The position numbers and the translations under genes are program-made. From Fidelibacterota bacterium SCGC AAA298-D23 (lineage in GTDB: Bacteria > Fidelibacterota > Marinisomatia > Marinisomatales > Marinisomataceae), in NCBI GenBank assembly GCA_000402655.1, contig AQSI01000004.1, positions 66,901 through 130,900 on the forward strand: a stretch of 64,000 nucleotides of DNA, read 5' to 3'. Shown here piece by piece: positions 27,238 to 36,247 of this stretch. Under the pieces are notes generated by a model. The model was not told where the DNA came from, made no database searches, and was given only the letters and a program-made list of their open reading frames with translations. Position 1 is the first letter of the stretch. Each line of letters opens with the position of its first letter.

Positions 27238-27662
27238 TAAAAAATATTTTTATATGGATGATTTTAATTTCTTCATGTTTTCCTCAACAAAAGATTGATT
27301 TCAGAACCGCAGAAGAGCAAGCAAAAGATCCAAATATTGCTTTAAAAAAATCTCTTATTTTTCCAGGTGTAGGACAACTATACAATGATCATAAAATCAA
27401 AGGATATACATTAATTGCTGCAGAGCTTTTTTCTTTATATAGTTTCAATGAGAATAGAAAAAAGTACAAAGATTACAATGAAAGTTATGATAAATCTCAA
27501 GATTATTATTTGAGAGAGAGAAATCGTTTTGCTTGGATTGCAATTGGATTGTATTTTTATGGAATTCTAGATTCAGTTGTTGAAGCACATTTAGATAATT
27601 TTGATAAAATAGTTAAAGAAAACGATCCACAATCAGAGACAGGAGATATTGATGGAAAATAA
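27225..27662 (+). CDS. DUF5683-like membrane protein
   Basis: A 145-residue protein with a signal-like N-terminus (FIWMILISSCFPQ), then KKSLIFPGVGQLYNDHKIKGYTLIAAE, the hallmark of DUF5683 proteins of FCB-group bacteria, and a second hydrophobic segment near 105-120. Function unknown. It overlaps ridA and the symporter gene. Confidence 0.75.
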   Translation: MFRIIKNIFIWMILISSCFPQQKIDFRTAEEQAKDPNIALKKSLIFPGVGQLYNDHKIKGYTLIAAELFSLYSFNENRKKYKDYNESYDKSQDYYLRERNRFAWIAIGLYFYGILDSVVEAHLDNFDKIVKENDPQSETGDIDGK

Positions 27663-29049
27663 TAGAGAACAATGGAGTTCAAAAGCTAGTTTCATTTTAG
27701 CGGCTGCAGGTTCAGCGGTTGGTCTTGGAAATATTTGGAAATTCCCTTACATAGCTGGAGAAAATGGGGGAGCTGCTTTCTTATTCATTTATTTAATTTG
27801 TATTGTTCTAATAGGATTACCAATTCTTAATATTGAAATTTTACTAGGAAGAACCACCAAAAAAAATCCAGTTGGTGCATTTAAAACACTTACAAGTAGT
27901 CCATTTTGGAAATATGTAGGTGTGTTGGGTGTTTTGGCAAGTTTTACCATTTTATCATTTTATAGTGTTGTTGGTGGATGGTCTTTGGCTTATACATATG
28001 AAGCTTTAGTAGGAACTTTTAATACCCCTGCATTTGCAAATCCTTCATCTGCAGGAGATTTCTTTAATTTTAGAAATAGTAGTCCTATATGGGTGTTAGG
28101 GTATCATACTTTATTTTTATCTATTGTTGTCTTCATTCTTCTATCCGGAGTTAGGGCAGGTCTTGAAAAAGCTAGCAAGTTTCTTATGCCAATATTGTTA
28201 TTTATTTTGATGATATTGGTTGTCCAAGGATTAATTCTCCCAGATGCAAATAAAGGTGTATCATTCTTATTTCAGCCAGATTGGTCCAAGATTAATGGCC
28301 AAACATTTCTTCTAGCTTTAGGACATGCTTTCTTTACTTTGAGTTTAGGTATGGGAGCAATGATGACATACGGAAGTTATTTATCAGATAAAGACGATAT
28401 TGTCAATGCATCTTATTTGGTTGCATTTTTAGATACTGTTATTGCTATTTTAGCAGGTGTAGCAATATTCACTGTAGTATTTTCATCTGGTTATGATCCT
28501 ACAGCTGGACCAGGTCTAGTATTTCATGTACTGCCACCATTATTATCAAACTTGGTTGGAGGATATATATTTGCATTTTTATTTTTTTTATTGCTCTCAA
28601 TCGCTGCAGTTACATCTGGAATTTCAATTTTAGAGGTAAGCGTTGCTTATTTAGTTGATGAGAGAAAATTTTCTAGAAAAAAAGCAGTATTACTTATGGC
28701 TGGCTTAGTATACTTGGCAGCTATTCCATGTGCATTGTCATTTAATGTTCTTTCTGACTACACTTTTAACTTTCAAGATAAAGCTCTTACATTTTTTGAT
28801 GTAGCTGATTATTTGGCTTCAAATCTTCTATTGCCTTTTGGAGGATTTTTCTTAGCGGTCTTTGCTGGATATGTGTGGGGCATTGACGAGGTTATTAGAA
28901 ATTTATTAATTGGTGAATCAAATTCGATATATTTTGGTAATGGAATTGTGAAATCAAAAGGATTTAAGCCTGCATTTAGCTTCACTGTAAAATATATTTG
29001 TCCGGTACTCATTTTCCTTGTCTTTCTTTACTCAATTGGATGGATATAA
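27652..29049 (+). CDS. Neurotransmitter:sodium symporter family (SLC6/LeuT-like) transporter
   Basis: A 465-residue protein with about eleven to twelve helices. The N-terminal REQWSSKASFILAAAGSAVGLGNIWKFPYIAGENGGAAF is the NSS signature that lines the sodium and substrate sites in LeuT. It should take up an amino acid with sodium. ATG 27652 is preferred over TTG 27649 because AGGAG lies six bases upstream. The particular amino acid cannot be told. Confidence 0.95.
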   Translation: MENNREQWSSKASFILAAAGSAVGLGNIWKFPYIAGENGGAAFLFIYLICIVLIGLPILNIEILLGRTTKKNPVGAFKTLTSSPFWKYVGVLGVLASFTILSFYSVVGGWSLAYTYEALVGTFNTPAFANPSSAGDFFNFRNSSPIWVLGYHTLFLSIVVFILLSGVRAGLEKASKFLMPILLFILMILVVQGLILPDANKGVSFLFQPDWSKINGQTFLLALGHAFFTLSLGMGAMMTYGSYLSDKDDIVNASYLVAFLDTVIAILAGVAIFTVVFSSGYDPTAGPGLVFHVLPPLLSNLVGGYIFAFLFFLLLSIAAVTSGISILEVSVAYLVDERKFSRKKAVLLMAGLVYLAAIPCALSFNVLSDYTFNFQDKALTFFDVADYLASNLLLPFGGFFLAVFAGYVWGIDEVIRNLLIGESNSIYFGNGIVKSKGFKPAFSFTVKYICPVLIFLVFLYSIGWI

Positions 29050-29054
29050 ATTAA

Positions 29055-29807
29055 ATGTTAAGAAGACTTTTTCCAGAAGATTCAAATCAGTTTAATTTTC
29101 TGCAAAACATTTTTAAATCTTTTGATAAAGAATTTATCGATAGGTTAGAAATGTTTTTTCCAATGTGGTGTATGTTTGCATATCAGCATTACTTAGCTAA
29201 GAGTTTTGATATTGCAATTTTCAGAACAATGGAAATTAATTTGAATACAAATTATGTTTTTTCAATGATTAGAGAAGACTGGATTGGTATAGCAAATATT
29301 CTTCTTCACACTTTATTATTTCTTTGGCTTATGAAAAGATTTGATACTTTTGGTCCTTTTAGGACAGTAAAGTCTGATTTTCAAACAAACTTTCTACTTT
29401 TTATAGCTGTATTCTCTTTGATTGATATTTTCTTTTTTGGAAAAATGATGATTGGATTTTTTTTGATGAATGTTGTTCTATATGTTATTTACAGATCAGA
29501 TAGTTATTTCAGTATGTTTTTAGCTCTATCTTTAACGATTATTGTTTTATTATTATCAGTAAGTTTAAATGAACCTATTCTCGCTACAAGTTCTACATTA
29601 TTCCTTCCTTTTTTAATTTTTTCTTTAGTATTTAAATCAAAAAAATTAATTATTTACTCGCAAAAATATCTTCCTTTGATAATGTTTATTTTTATTGCTA
29701 CTAAGGAATTTTGGTTTGCATTTATTGGGCTTTCATACTTTATCTTTTTTAATATGTATTACTATTTTTCCTCTAAAAGAAAGTATGATTTTCTAAGGTT
29801 CAACTAG
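29055..29807 (+). CDS. Integral membrane protein of unknown function
   Basis: A 250-residue protein with about six hydrophobic segments and many Phe, Trp and Tyr residues, no recognisable motif, and a basic C-terminal tail. It starts five bases after the symporter gene, so it is likely in the same transcript. No family recognised. Confidence 0.65.
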   Translation: MLRRLFPEDSNQFNFLQNIFKSFDKEFIDRLEMFFPMWCMFAYQHYLAKSFDIAIFRTMEINLNTNYVFSMIREDWIGIANILLHTLLFLWLMKRFDTFGPFRTVKSDFQTNFLLFIAVFSLIDIFFFGKMMIGFFLMNVVLYVIYRSDSYFSMFLALSLTIIVLLLSVSLNEPILATSSTLFLPFLIFSLVFKSKKLIIYSQKYLPLIMFIFIATKEFWFAFIGLSYFIFFNMYYYFSSKRKYDFLRFN

Positions 29808-29933
29808 GCTTAATAATATCCTGGTTTTTTTTATCTTTTTTGTTAAATTGTCCAATGTTGACCTTAATCAAAGCTTTTTGTTCTAAAAAGTTGGTTGCAC
29901 AAGCCATTCCACAAATAACGTCCGGAGATATTT

Positions 29934-31397
29934 ATGTCAAATAACGTTGAAAAGAAATTAACATTTGATGATGTTTTATTAGTTCCTAGAAGATCATCTG
30001 TTCTGCCTAAAGAAGTGGATTGTTCTACTAATCTTACAAAAAATATTACTTTAAATATTCCAGTAATGAGTGCAGCTATGGATACTGTTACTGAATCTGA
30101 AATGGCAATTGCATTGGCAAGACAAGGAGGTATCGGTGTTATTCACAAAAATTTAAGTATTGAAGATCAAGCTTTAATGGTAGATAAGGTGAAAAGATAT
30201 GAAAGTGGTATGATAAGAAATCCTATTACTTTAGATGAAGAAAAGACTGTAAGAGATGCAAAACAACTAATGGAACAATATTCTATTGGAGGTTTACCTG
30301 TTTTATCAAAAGGTAAATTAGTGGGAATAATTACTAAAAGAGATATTCGTTTTGAACCAGATCTAAATACTCTTGTAAAAAATAGAATGACTTCAAAAAA
30401 TTTAATTACAGTCGACTCTGATACAAGCAACGAAGATGCCAAAAAAATTCTTCAAAAACACAGAATTGAAAGGTTATTAGTTGTTGATAAGAAAAATAAT
30501 CTTGATGGTTTAATTACTGTTAAAGATTTAACTAAAAAAGAAGAATTTCCCTTCTCGACAAAAGATAAAAATGGAAGATTGAGAGTTGCAGCTGCCATTA
30601 GTGTCAGAGAAGATTGGCAAGAAAGGATTAAAGCGCTTGTAAATGTAGGAGTAGATGCAATTGTTGTCGATACAGCACATGGCCACTCCGAATTTGTTTT
30701 AAAATTAGTAAAAGAAGTAAAAAAAGAATTTCCAAATTTAGATTTAATTGCAGGAAATGTAGCTACGCCTGAAGCGACAGAAGATTTAATAAAAGCAGGT
30801 GCAGATTGTGTAAAAATTGGCATTGGTGCAGGTTCTAGTTGTACAACAAGAATCATTGCTGGAGTTGGAGTACCACAGTTATCAGCTGTTATGGACTGTG
30901 CTCAAGTTGGAATAAAAAATAAAATACCTATTATTGCAGACGGTGGTATTAGGTATAGCGGGGATATTGCAAAATCTTTAGCTGCTGGTGCAAATGTAGT
31001 AATGCTTGGAGGTATGCTTGCAGGAATGGATGAAAGTCCAGGAGAAACTATCGTTTATGAAGGAAGAAGATATAAGTCTTATAGAGGTATGGGTTCGTTA
31101 GCAGCAATGAAAGAAGGAGGCGGCGAGAGATATTTTCAACAAGAAAAAGATGAATTAAAATTGGTTCCTGAAGGAATTGAAGGAATGGTTCCATTTAGAG
31201 GTCCAGTTAATAATACAATTTTCCAATTAATTGGAGGTTTAAAATCTTCAATGGGCTATTGTGGCGCTAAAGATCTAAAGTCATTATACGAAAATAAAAA
31301 ATTTATTGAAATTTCATCTGCAGGAGTTAAAGAAAGCCACCCTCACGAAGTAAGTATTATTAAAGAAGCCCCAAACTATCAAGGGCACGATAAGTAA
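29934..31397 (+). CDS. guaB: IMP dehydrogenase
   Basis: A 487-residue enzyme converting IMP to XMP with NAD+, the committed step of GMP synthesis. The barrel is interrupted by two CBS domains (about residues 90-205). The catalytic loop GAGSSCTTRIIAGVGVPQ has the active Cys, and the flap has YRGMGS. The 126 bases upstream hold a GGAGATATTT ribosome site and a TTGACC that could be a -35 box, but no convincing -10. They hold no stable hairpin that I can see. Confidence 0.97.
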   Translation: MSNNVEKKLTFDDVLLVPRRSSVLPKEVDCSTNLTKNITLNIPVMSAAMDTVTESEMAIALARQGGIGVIHKNLSIEDQALMVDKVKRYESGMIRNPITLDEEKTVRDAKQLMEQYSIGGLPVLSKGKLVGIITKRDIRFEPDLNTLVKNRMTSKNLITVDSDTSNEDAKKILQKHRIERLLVVDKKNNLDGLITVKDLTKKEEFPFSTKDKNGRLRVAAAISVREDWQERIKALVNVGVDAIVVDTAHGHSEFVLKLVKEVKKEFPNLDLIAGNVATPEATEDLIKAGADCVKIGIGAGSSCTTRIIAGVGVPQLSAVMDCAQVGIKNKIPIIADGGIRYSGDIAKSLAAGANVVMLGGMLAGMDESPGETIVYEGRRYKSYRGMGSLAAMKEGGGERYFQQEKDELKLVPEGIEGMVPFRGPVNNTIFQLIGGLKSSMGYCGAKDLKSLYENKKFIEISSAGVKESHPHEVSIIKEAPNYQGHDK

Positions 31398-31416
31398 TTC
31401 TTTATTTTAAAGAATT
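31396..31416. terminator. AT-rich hairpin between converging guaB and rpsT
   Basis: AATTCTTTA (31396-31404) and TAAAGAATT (31408-31416) form a perfect nine-base stem with a TTT loop. It spans the guaB stop and the rpsT stop. It is AT-rich with only short T-runs, so it would be a weak bidirectional terminator at best. Confidence 0.35.
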
Positions 31417-31656
31417 CAAATGATTAGTAATCTTGGATTTTTGTCTAGCAGCATTATTTTTATGAATAATATTTTTGCTAGCCATCTTATCAATAAATGA
31501 AACTGCGCTTGAATAATATTCGTCAGCAGCTTTTTTAGTATCAGAAGATAAAACATTCTTGATAAGTGTACGCATTCTTGACTTATTTTGAGAATTAATA
31601 GCTCTTCTTTTTAAGTCTTGTCTGTCTCTTTTAATTTGTTGTTTATGTCTATCCAT
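31402..31656 (-). CDS. rpsT: 30S ribosomal protein S20
   Basis: An 84-residue basic helical protein: RHKQQIKRDRQDLKRRAINSQNKSRMRT and KNIIHKNNAARQKSKITNHL match S20, which binds 16S rRNA near the 5' domain. ATG 31656 is preferred over the TTG at 31671 because S20 proteins begin just before the basic helix. Convergent with guaB and divergent from the MeaB-like gene. Confidence 0.93.
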   Translation of the reverse strand: MDRHKQQIKRDRQDLKRRAINSQNKSRMRTLIKNVLSSDTKKAADEYYSSAVSFIDKMASKNIIHKNNAARQKSKITNHLNSLK

Positions 31657-31748
31657 AAAATGTGATTGCAACTTATTCTTTTAAGAAATAGATGTCAATA
31701 ATTTTCTAATTTGATTATGGTTTTAAGTTTTATCCTTTAAATTACGCT

Positions 31749-32693
31749 ATGTCGTCAAAGAATTTGAAAGAAATTGCAGATAAAGCCAGAAAAAATGATT
31801 TTATTTCCATCTCTGAGTTAATGACTGGTATTGAAACTAGAGTTTTTTCAAGAAAAGAAGTGTCTCAAATAATCTTCAAGGAGTCTCATAAATCATTAAA
31901 GATTGGGATTACAGGTCCCCCCGGTGCTGGAAAAAGTTCACTAATGAACAAGCTTATTCCACTGATTAGGAAAGAAAATTTATCGGTTGGAGTAATTGCA
32001 ATTGATCCTTCAAGCCCAATTACTGGAGGCTCTTTTTTAGGAGATAGAGTAAGAATTAATAATGCTGTAAATGATGATAATGTTTTTGTAAGGAGTATGG
32101 GTTCTCGAGCAGAGCTTGGCGGAGTAACTGAGTTAGCAGAAGATTTTAGTGATATTTTAGCGTTTAGTGGAAAAGATATAATTTTTATAGAAACTGTTGG
32201 AGTAGGACAATCTGAGTACAGTGTGTCTGAAATCACTGATTTGACTACTTTAGTTTTTGTTCCTGAATCTGGAGATGAAATTCAACTTCTTAAAGCTGGA
32301 ATTTTAGAACTATCTGATATATTTGTTGTCAATAAGTCAGATAGAAAAGATTCTAATCTATTAGTAAAATCTATAAATAATATTTTATCATCAACTAAAA
32401 AAGACTCAAAGAAAATTCCAATTTTTAAAACAAGCTGTAAAACAGATGAGGGTATTGAGGAATTTTCACAAGCTATTAGTTCATACTTTAAATCCATGAA
32501 AGACAATAAAGATATTCAAGAGAAGCAAGTCTTAAGATATAATAGAAGAATAAAATCAATTATTGAAAAAGATATTTTAAGTCAATTTTGGAACGAGCAA
32601 AGAATAGCTCTTTTAGATGGTGTTGATAAAAGCGCAATAAAAACGAAGTCACCATACGAGCTTGTTGATGAAATAAAGGGTAAGAATGAGTAA
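31749..32693 (+). CDS. meaB: Methylmalonyl-CoA mutase-associated GTPase (MeaB/ArgK)
   Basis: A 314-residue G3E-family GTPase. GPPGAGKSSLMN (P-loop), AIDPSSPITGGSFLGDRVR, ETVGVGQSE and NKSDR are all in order. MeaB protects and reloads the B12-dependent methylmalonyl-CoA mutase. The mutase genes are not in this window. The gene overlaps tatC by eight bases. Confidence 0.93.
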   Translation: MSSKNLKEIADKARKNDFISISELMTGIETRVFSRKEVSQIIFKESHKSLKIGITGPPGAGKSSLMNKLIPLIRKENLSVGVIAIDPSSPITGGSFLGDRVRINNAVNDDNVFVRSMGSRAELGGVTELAEDFSDILAFSGKDIIFIETVGVGQSEYSVSEITDLTTLVFVPESGDEIQLLKAGILELSDIFVVNKSDRKDSNLLVKSINNILSSTKKDSKKIPIFKTSCKTDEGIEEFSQAISSYFKSMKDNKDIQEKQVLRYNRRIKSIIEKDILSQFWNEQRIALLDGVDKSAIKTKSPYELVDEIKGKNE

Positions 32694-33414
32694 CGATAAT
32701 ATGTCGATAGTAGATCATCTTGAAGAATTAAGATGGAGAATTTTAAAGTCGCTTGGTTCGATACTTTTTATGTCAATTTTAACCTTCAATTTTGCAAATT
32801 CACTTGTAGACATTCTCATTCAGCCTGCTTCTCAAATTAATTCAGATTTAAACCTTCAGGTTTTAACAATTCAAGGAATGTTTCTTTTAAAATGGAATTT
32901 GGCTATCATTGGAGGAATTATTTTATCTCTCCCAGTAATAACTGTTCAGGTTTGGAAATTTTTATCTCCAGGTCTTTATGACAAAGAAAAGAAGATACTA
33001 ATTCCGCTTATTCTCACGGCATTTATTTGTTTTATTTTGGGCGGTATTTTTGCTTATAAAGTAATCTTACCTTTTTCTTTAGATTTTTTTGCATCAATGA
33101 TAACAGCTGATATTCAAAATAATTTCTCAATCAATTATTATTTTAGTTTTGTACTATCATTGATGATTGGAGCAGGATTAATTTTTGAATTACCTGTCGC
33201 ATCATTTTTATTTTCTTCAATTGGATTAATTAATCCAGAGTTTTTAAAAACATACAGAAGAGAGGCCATTGCTATTACAGTTGTTCTTTCTGCGATAATT
33301 ACACCTCCAGATCCAATAAGTCTAATTATAATGTCTATTCCAATGTTAATCTTGTACGAAATAAGTATAGCCGTATCCTGGTTTGCTAATAAACTTTTTA
33401 ATAATGAGACATGA
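32686..33414 (+). CDS. tatC: Sec-independent protein translocase TatC
   Basis: A 242-residue protein with six membrane helices. The conserved N-terminus MSIVDHLEELRWRI, the LSPGLYDKEKK loop and FELPV in helix 4 mark TatC, the twin-arginine signal receptor. No tatA or tatB is in the window. It overlaps genes on both sides by a few bases. Confidence 0.95.
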   Translation: MSNDNMSIVDHLEELRWRILKSLGSILFMSILTFNFANSLVDILIQPASQINSDLNLQVLTIQGMFLLKWNLAIIGGIILSLPVITVQVWKFLSPGLYDKEKKILIPLILTAFICFILGGIFAYKVILPFSLDFFASMITADIQNNFSINYYFSFVLSLMIGAGLIFELPVASFLFSSIGLINPEFLKTYRREAIAITVVLSAIITPPDPISLIIMSIPMLILYEISIAVSWFANKLFNNET

Positions 33415-34412
33415 AAAAGATTTTAGTCATTAGAATGAGTGCAATTGGTGATATTGTTCTTGCAACATCATTTCTAGAATCAGTAAAACAAAAATATCCT
33501 GAAAGTGAGATACATTTTCTTATCAAAAAGGAATTCTCTGATCTTGTTAAAAATCATCCAATTATTGATAAACTTATATCTTTTGACAAAAAATTAGGAT
33601 TAAAGGAGCTATTTCGATTAGGAAGATTTTTAAGAAGCAATAATTATGACATAATTTTTGATATTCATAGCGTTTTTAGAACAAGAATTTTATCACTTTT
33701 TTTAAGAAAGAATTTATTTAAGCAAATAAGAAAACCGAGACTAAGAAGATTCCTATTGTTTTACGGTTATCAAAATTTTTTTGAAGAAAGCTTCAGTCAT
33801 ATAAAAATGTATCATACTTTATTAGGACAAAATAAAACTTTTCCTCAAACAAAATTGTATATTGATCAACTTGAGGAAGAAAAAACTCAGCAGTTTCTAA
33901 GAGAAAATAACATTGGAAATAATTATATAACAATTGTTCCTGGTGCAGCGTGGAGTCAAAAGCAATGGTCAATCGATAATTATAATAATTTAATAAAAAA
34001 GCTAATCCGTTCCTTTAATTCAAAAATTGTAATTCTAGGATCTACAAATGATATTATTTGTGATCAAATAATTAAAGATGAGAAAATCATAAATTTAAAA
34101 GATAAAACATCATTGAGAATGGCAATGGGCATAGTTAAATATGCGCAACATACTTTAGGAAGTGATACTGGTCTTTTACATATTTCTGAAGCAATGGGGA
34201 CACCAGTAACAATGATTTTAGGTCCTACATCTAGAGAAACTGGTGCCAGAGTTACATTGAGCGAATCAAAAGTTATTGAAAATAAAGATTTATGGTGTAG
34301 GCCATGCTCACAAAATGGTAGTAGACCTTGTTATAGAAAAGAACAATACTGCTTAACTGAAATTGATAGCGAAAAAGTGTATAGCAATGTAAGTAGGGCT
34401 TTAACATTATGA
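33411..34412 (+). CDS. Glycosyltransferase family 9 (LPS heptosyltransferase-like)
   Basis: A 333-residue GT-B transferase. VIRMSAIGDIVLATSFLESVKQKYP at the N-terminus, IVPGAAWSQKQWS in the middle and LGSDTGLLHISEAMGTPVTMILGPTSRETGA at the C-terminal nucleotide site are GT9 signatures. Expected to add heptose to the lipid A-Kdo core at the inner membrane. It sits directly before the Kdo transferase, with overlapping stop and start. Confidence 0.92.
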   Translation: MKKILVIRMSAIGDIVLATSFLESVKQKYPESEIHFLIKKEFSDLVKNHPIIDKLISFDKKLGLKELFRLGRFLRSNNYDIIFDIHSVFRTRILSLFLRKNLFKQIRKPRLRRFLLFYGYQNFFEESFSHIKMYHTLLGQNKTFPQTKLYIDQLEEEKTQQFLRENNIGNNYITIVPGAAWSQKQWSIDNYNNLIKKLIRSFNSKIVILGSTNDIICDQIIKDEKIINLKDKTSLRMAMGIVKYAQHTLGSDTGLLHISEAMGTPVTMILGPTSRETGARVTLSESKVIENKDLWCRPCSQNGSRPCYRKEQYCLTEIDSEKVYSNVSRALTL

Positions 34413-35644
34413 TTGTTTTAATATTTTTATATAATATTTTAGCTCTTCCAATACTTTTACTTTTATCAATTATTTTTTCAATTTTTAACACAAAAATAAG
34501 AAAAGGATTAATTGGGAGATTTAATTCTTTTTCAGCACTCAAATCATTCCCAACGAACAAGTTTTCACAAATTTATTGGTTTCATTGCGCATCTTTTGGA
34601 GAATATCAACAAGTTGAGACATTAATTGAGCAAATAAAAAAAAGAGATCAAGGTATAGGAATTATAACCTCTTTTTTTTCACCATCAGGATTTGAAAATG
34701 TCAATGATAGAAATATTGATCTGAAAATTTATTTACCATTTGATTTTATTTTTTCGTCATTTAGGGCTTTAAGGATAGTAAAACCTAGTAAGATATTCTT
34801 TACTTCGAGTGATTTTTGGCCAAGTTTTTTATTTGCTGCAAATAAGTTAAATATTACAACAGTTTTAACCTCAGCAAGATATAGAAAATCATATAATATA
34901 TTTTTGAAAATGTTTAATAAGATATTTTGTGTAAGTGATAATGATTATCGTCAAATAAAAATGAATATTTCAAATGATAAAATTTATAAAATTGGAAATC
35001 CTCGATATGATAGAATATTAAATAATTTAGAAAATGTGGAATACAAACTTGATCTTTCTATAAAAGATGAAAGTAATATATTGATTTTTGCAAGTATGTG
35101 GGATGAAGACAATAAAATTATTTTTGAAAAGTTTATTAATTCCCCATTAGTTAATCGTTTTGAAAAAGTGATAATTGTTCCTCATGAAGTAAATGATTAC
35201 TATTTGAATTACTATTGCTCTGTTCTCGAGGATAATGATTTTTCATTCAAAAAAATAAATCAATATCAAAATTTTAACCAATTTGATGAAGAGTATATTA
35301 TTGTAAATAAAGTAGGTTTTCTTTCAAAATTATACGCTCAAAGCACTATTGCGTATGTTGGGGGAGGCTTTTCTAAATCGGGAATACATAATATCATTGA
35401 GCCTGCAGCTGCTTCAAATCCAGTTATTTTTGGTTCTAATTTTCTGAATTCTAATAAATCTGATGCTGAAGGTTTAATAGATTTTTCTGGCGGTTTTTCC
35501 GTTGATTCTTACGAGATATTTACTGAAAAAATAAATTGGCTTTTAGATAAAAATAATTACAATAATTCATCAAAAAATTGTAAAACTTTTGTAACTGAAA
35601 ATTCAGGCTCCACGGAAAAAATTTTAAAGGAATTATATGAGTAA
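34409..35644 (+). CDS. waaA: 3-deoxy-D-manno-octulosonic acid (Kdo) transferase
   Basis: A 411-residue GT30 enzyme. An N-terminal membrane anchor is followed by YWFHCASFGEYQQVETLIEQIK (catalytic Glu region), GIITSFFSPSGFE, then IYKIGNPRYDRI, and YVGGGFSKSGIHNIIEPAAASNPVIFG near the end. It attaches Kdo to lipid IVA. Its presence with GT9 and an LptE-like protein shows an LPS outer membrane. Confidence 0.93.
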   Translation: MIVLIFLYNILALPILLLLSIIFSIFNTKIRKGLIGRFNSFSALKSFPTNKFSQIYWFHCASFGEYQQVETLIEQIKKRDQGIGIITSFFSPSGFENVNDRNIDLKIYLPFDFIFSSFRALRIVKPSKIFFTSSDFWPSFLFAANKLNITTVLTSARYRKSYNIFLKMFNKIFCVSDNDYRQIKMNISNDKIYKIGNPRYDRILNNLENVEYKLDLSIKDESNILIFASMWDEDNKIIFEKFINSPLVNRFEKVIIVPHEVNDYYLNYYCSVLEDNDFSFKKINQYQNFNQFDEEYIIVNKVGFLSKLYAQSTIAYVGGGFSKSGIHNIIEPAAASNPVIFGSNFLNSNKSDAEGLIDFSGGFSVDSYEIFTEKINWLLDKNNYNNSSKNCKTFVTENSGSTEKILKELYE

Positions 35645-36179
35645 ATTATTCAAAGTTAGCGATATATTTCTCATTCCTAATCTAATTACAATTCTGAGAT
35701 TTTTTCTTATTGCTCCAATGATTATAACTTACAAGAATGGAATGCAATCGTATTTCTTAATAATACTTTTTATATCATTATTGTCGGATTTTCTTGATGG
35801 AATTGCTGCTAGAATTCTTGACCAGAAATCAGAGCTTGGCAAAACACTTGATCCAATTGCAGATGGAATTACGCTTTTTGCTTTTATAATTCTTTTTAAT
35901 CAAGAAGGTCTAATCTCAACTTGGTTTATGATCTTTTATTTTTTACGACAATTAACAATTTTAATATTTTCACTCTGGTATTTACCAAAATTGAAAACGG
36001 TTTATGGATCTAATATTTTAGGTAAAACTGGAGTATGTTTTTTAGGAGCTGCATTGTGTATTTTTGCATTCAAGGTACAGAGTATATACTACATTACGCC
36101 CGTTTTATTGAATATTGCTGCTATTCTATTATCTATCAGCCTTCTTGACTATCTAAGGTTTTTCCTTAAAATAAAATAA
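35637..36179 (+). CDS. CDP-alcohol phosphatidyltransferase (PgsA-like)
   Basis: A 180-residue membrane protein with the family motif D-x2-D-G-x2-A-R-x8-G-x3-D-x3-D, read here from SDFLDGIAARILDQKSELGKTLDPIAD. Size and N-terminus (PNLITILRFFLIAPMI) suggest a glycerophosphate-type phosphatidyltransferase or cardiolipin synthase of the CAP family. The exact alcohol acceptor cannot be told. It overlaps waaA by eight bases. Confidence 0.87.
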   Translation: MSKLFKVSDIFLIPNLITILRFFLIAPMIITYKNGMQSYFLIILFISLLSDFLDGIAARILDQKSELGKTLDPIADGITLFAFIILFNQEGLISTWFMIFYFLRQLTILIFSLWYLPKLKTVYGSNILGKTGVCFLGAALCIFAFKVQSIYYITPVLLNIAAILLSISLLDYLRFFLKIK

Positions 36180-36247
36180 AAGATAGACCTAATTGTCATA
36201 CAAATTATTTTACTTTTTAGTTGATAATATCTAAATTATTGGTCATT

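Noticed and set aside
29855..29944. A 29-codon frame overlapping the guaB start, possibly a leader peptide
   Set aside because: Its residues show no run of one amino acid, no terminator follows, and the frame ends inside guaB; chance is a sufficient explanation.
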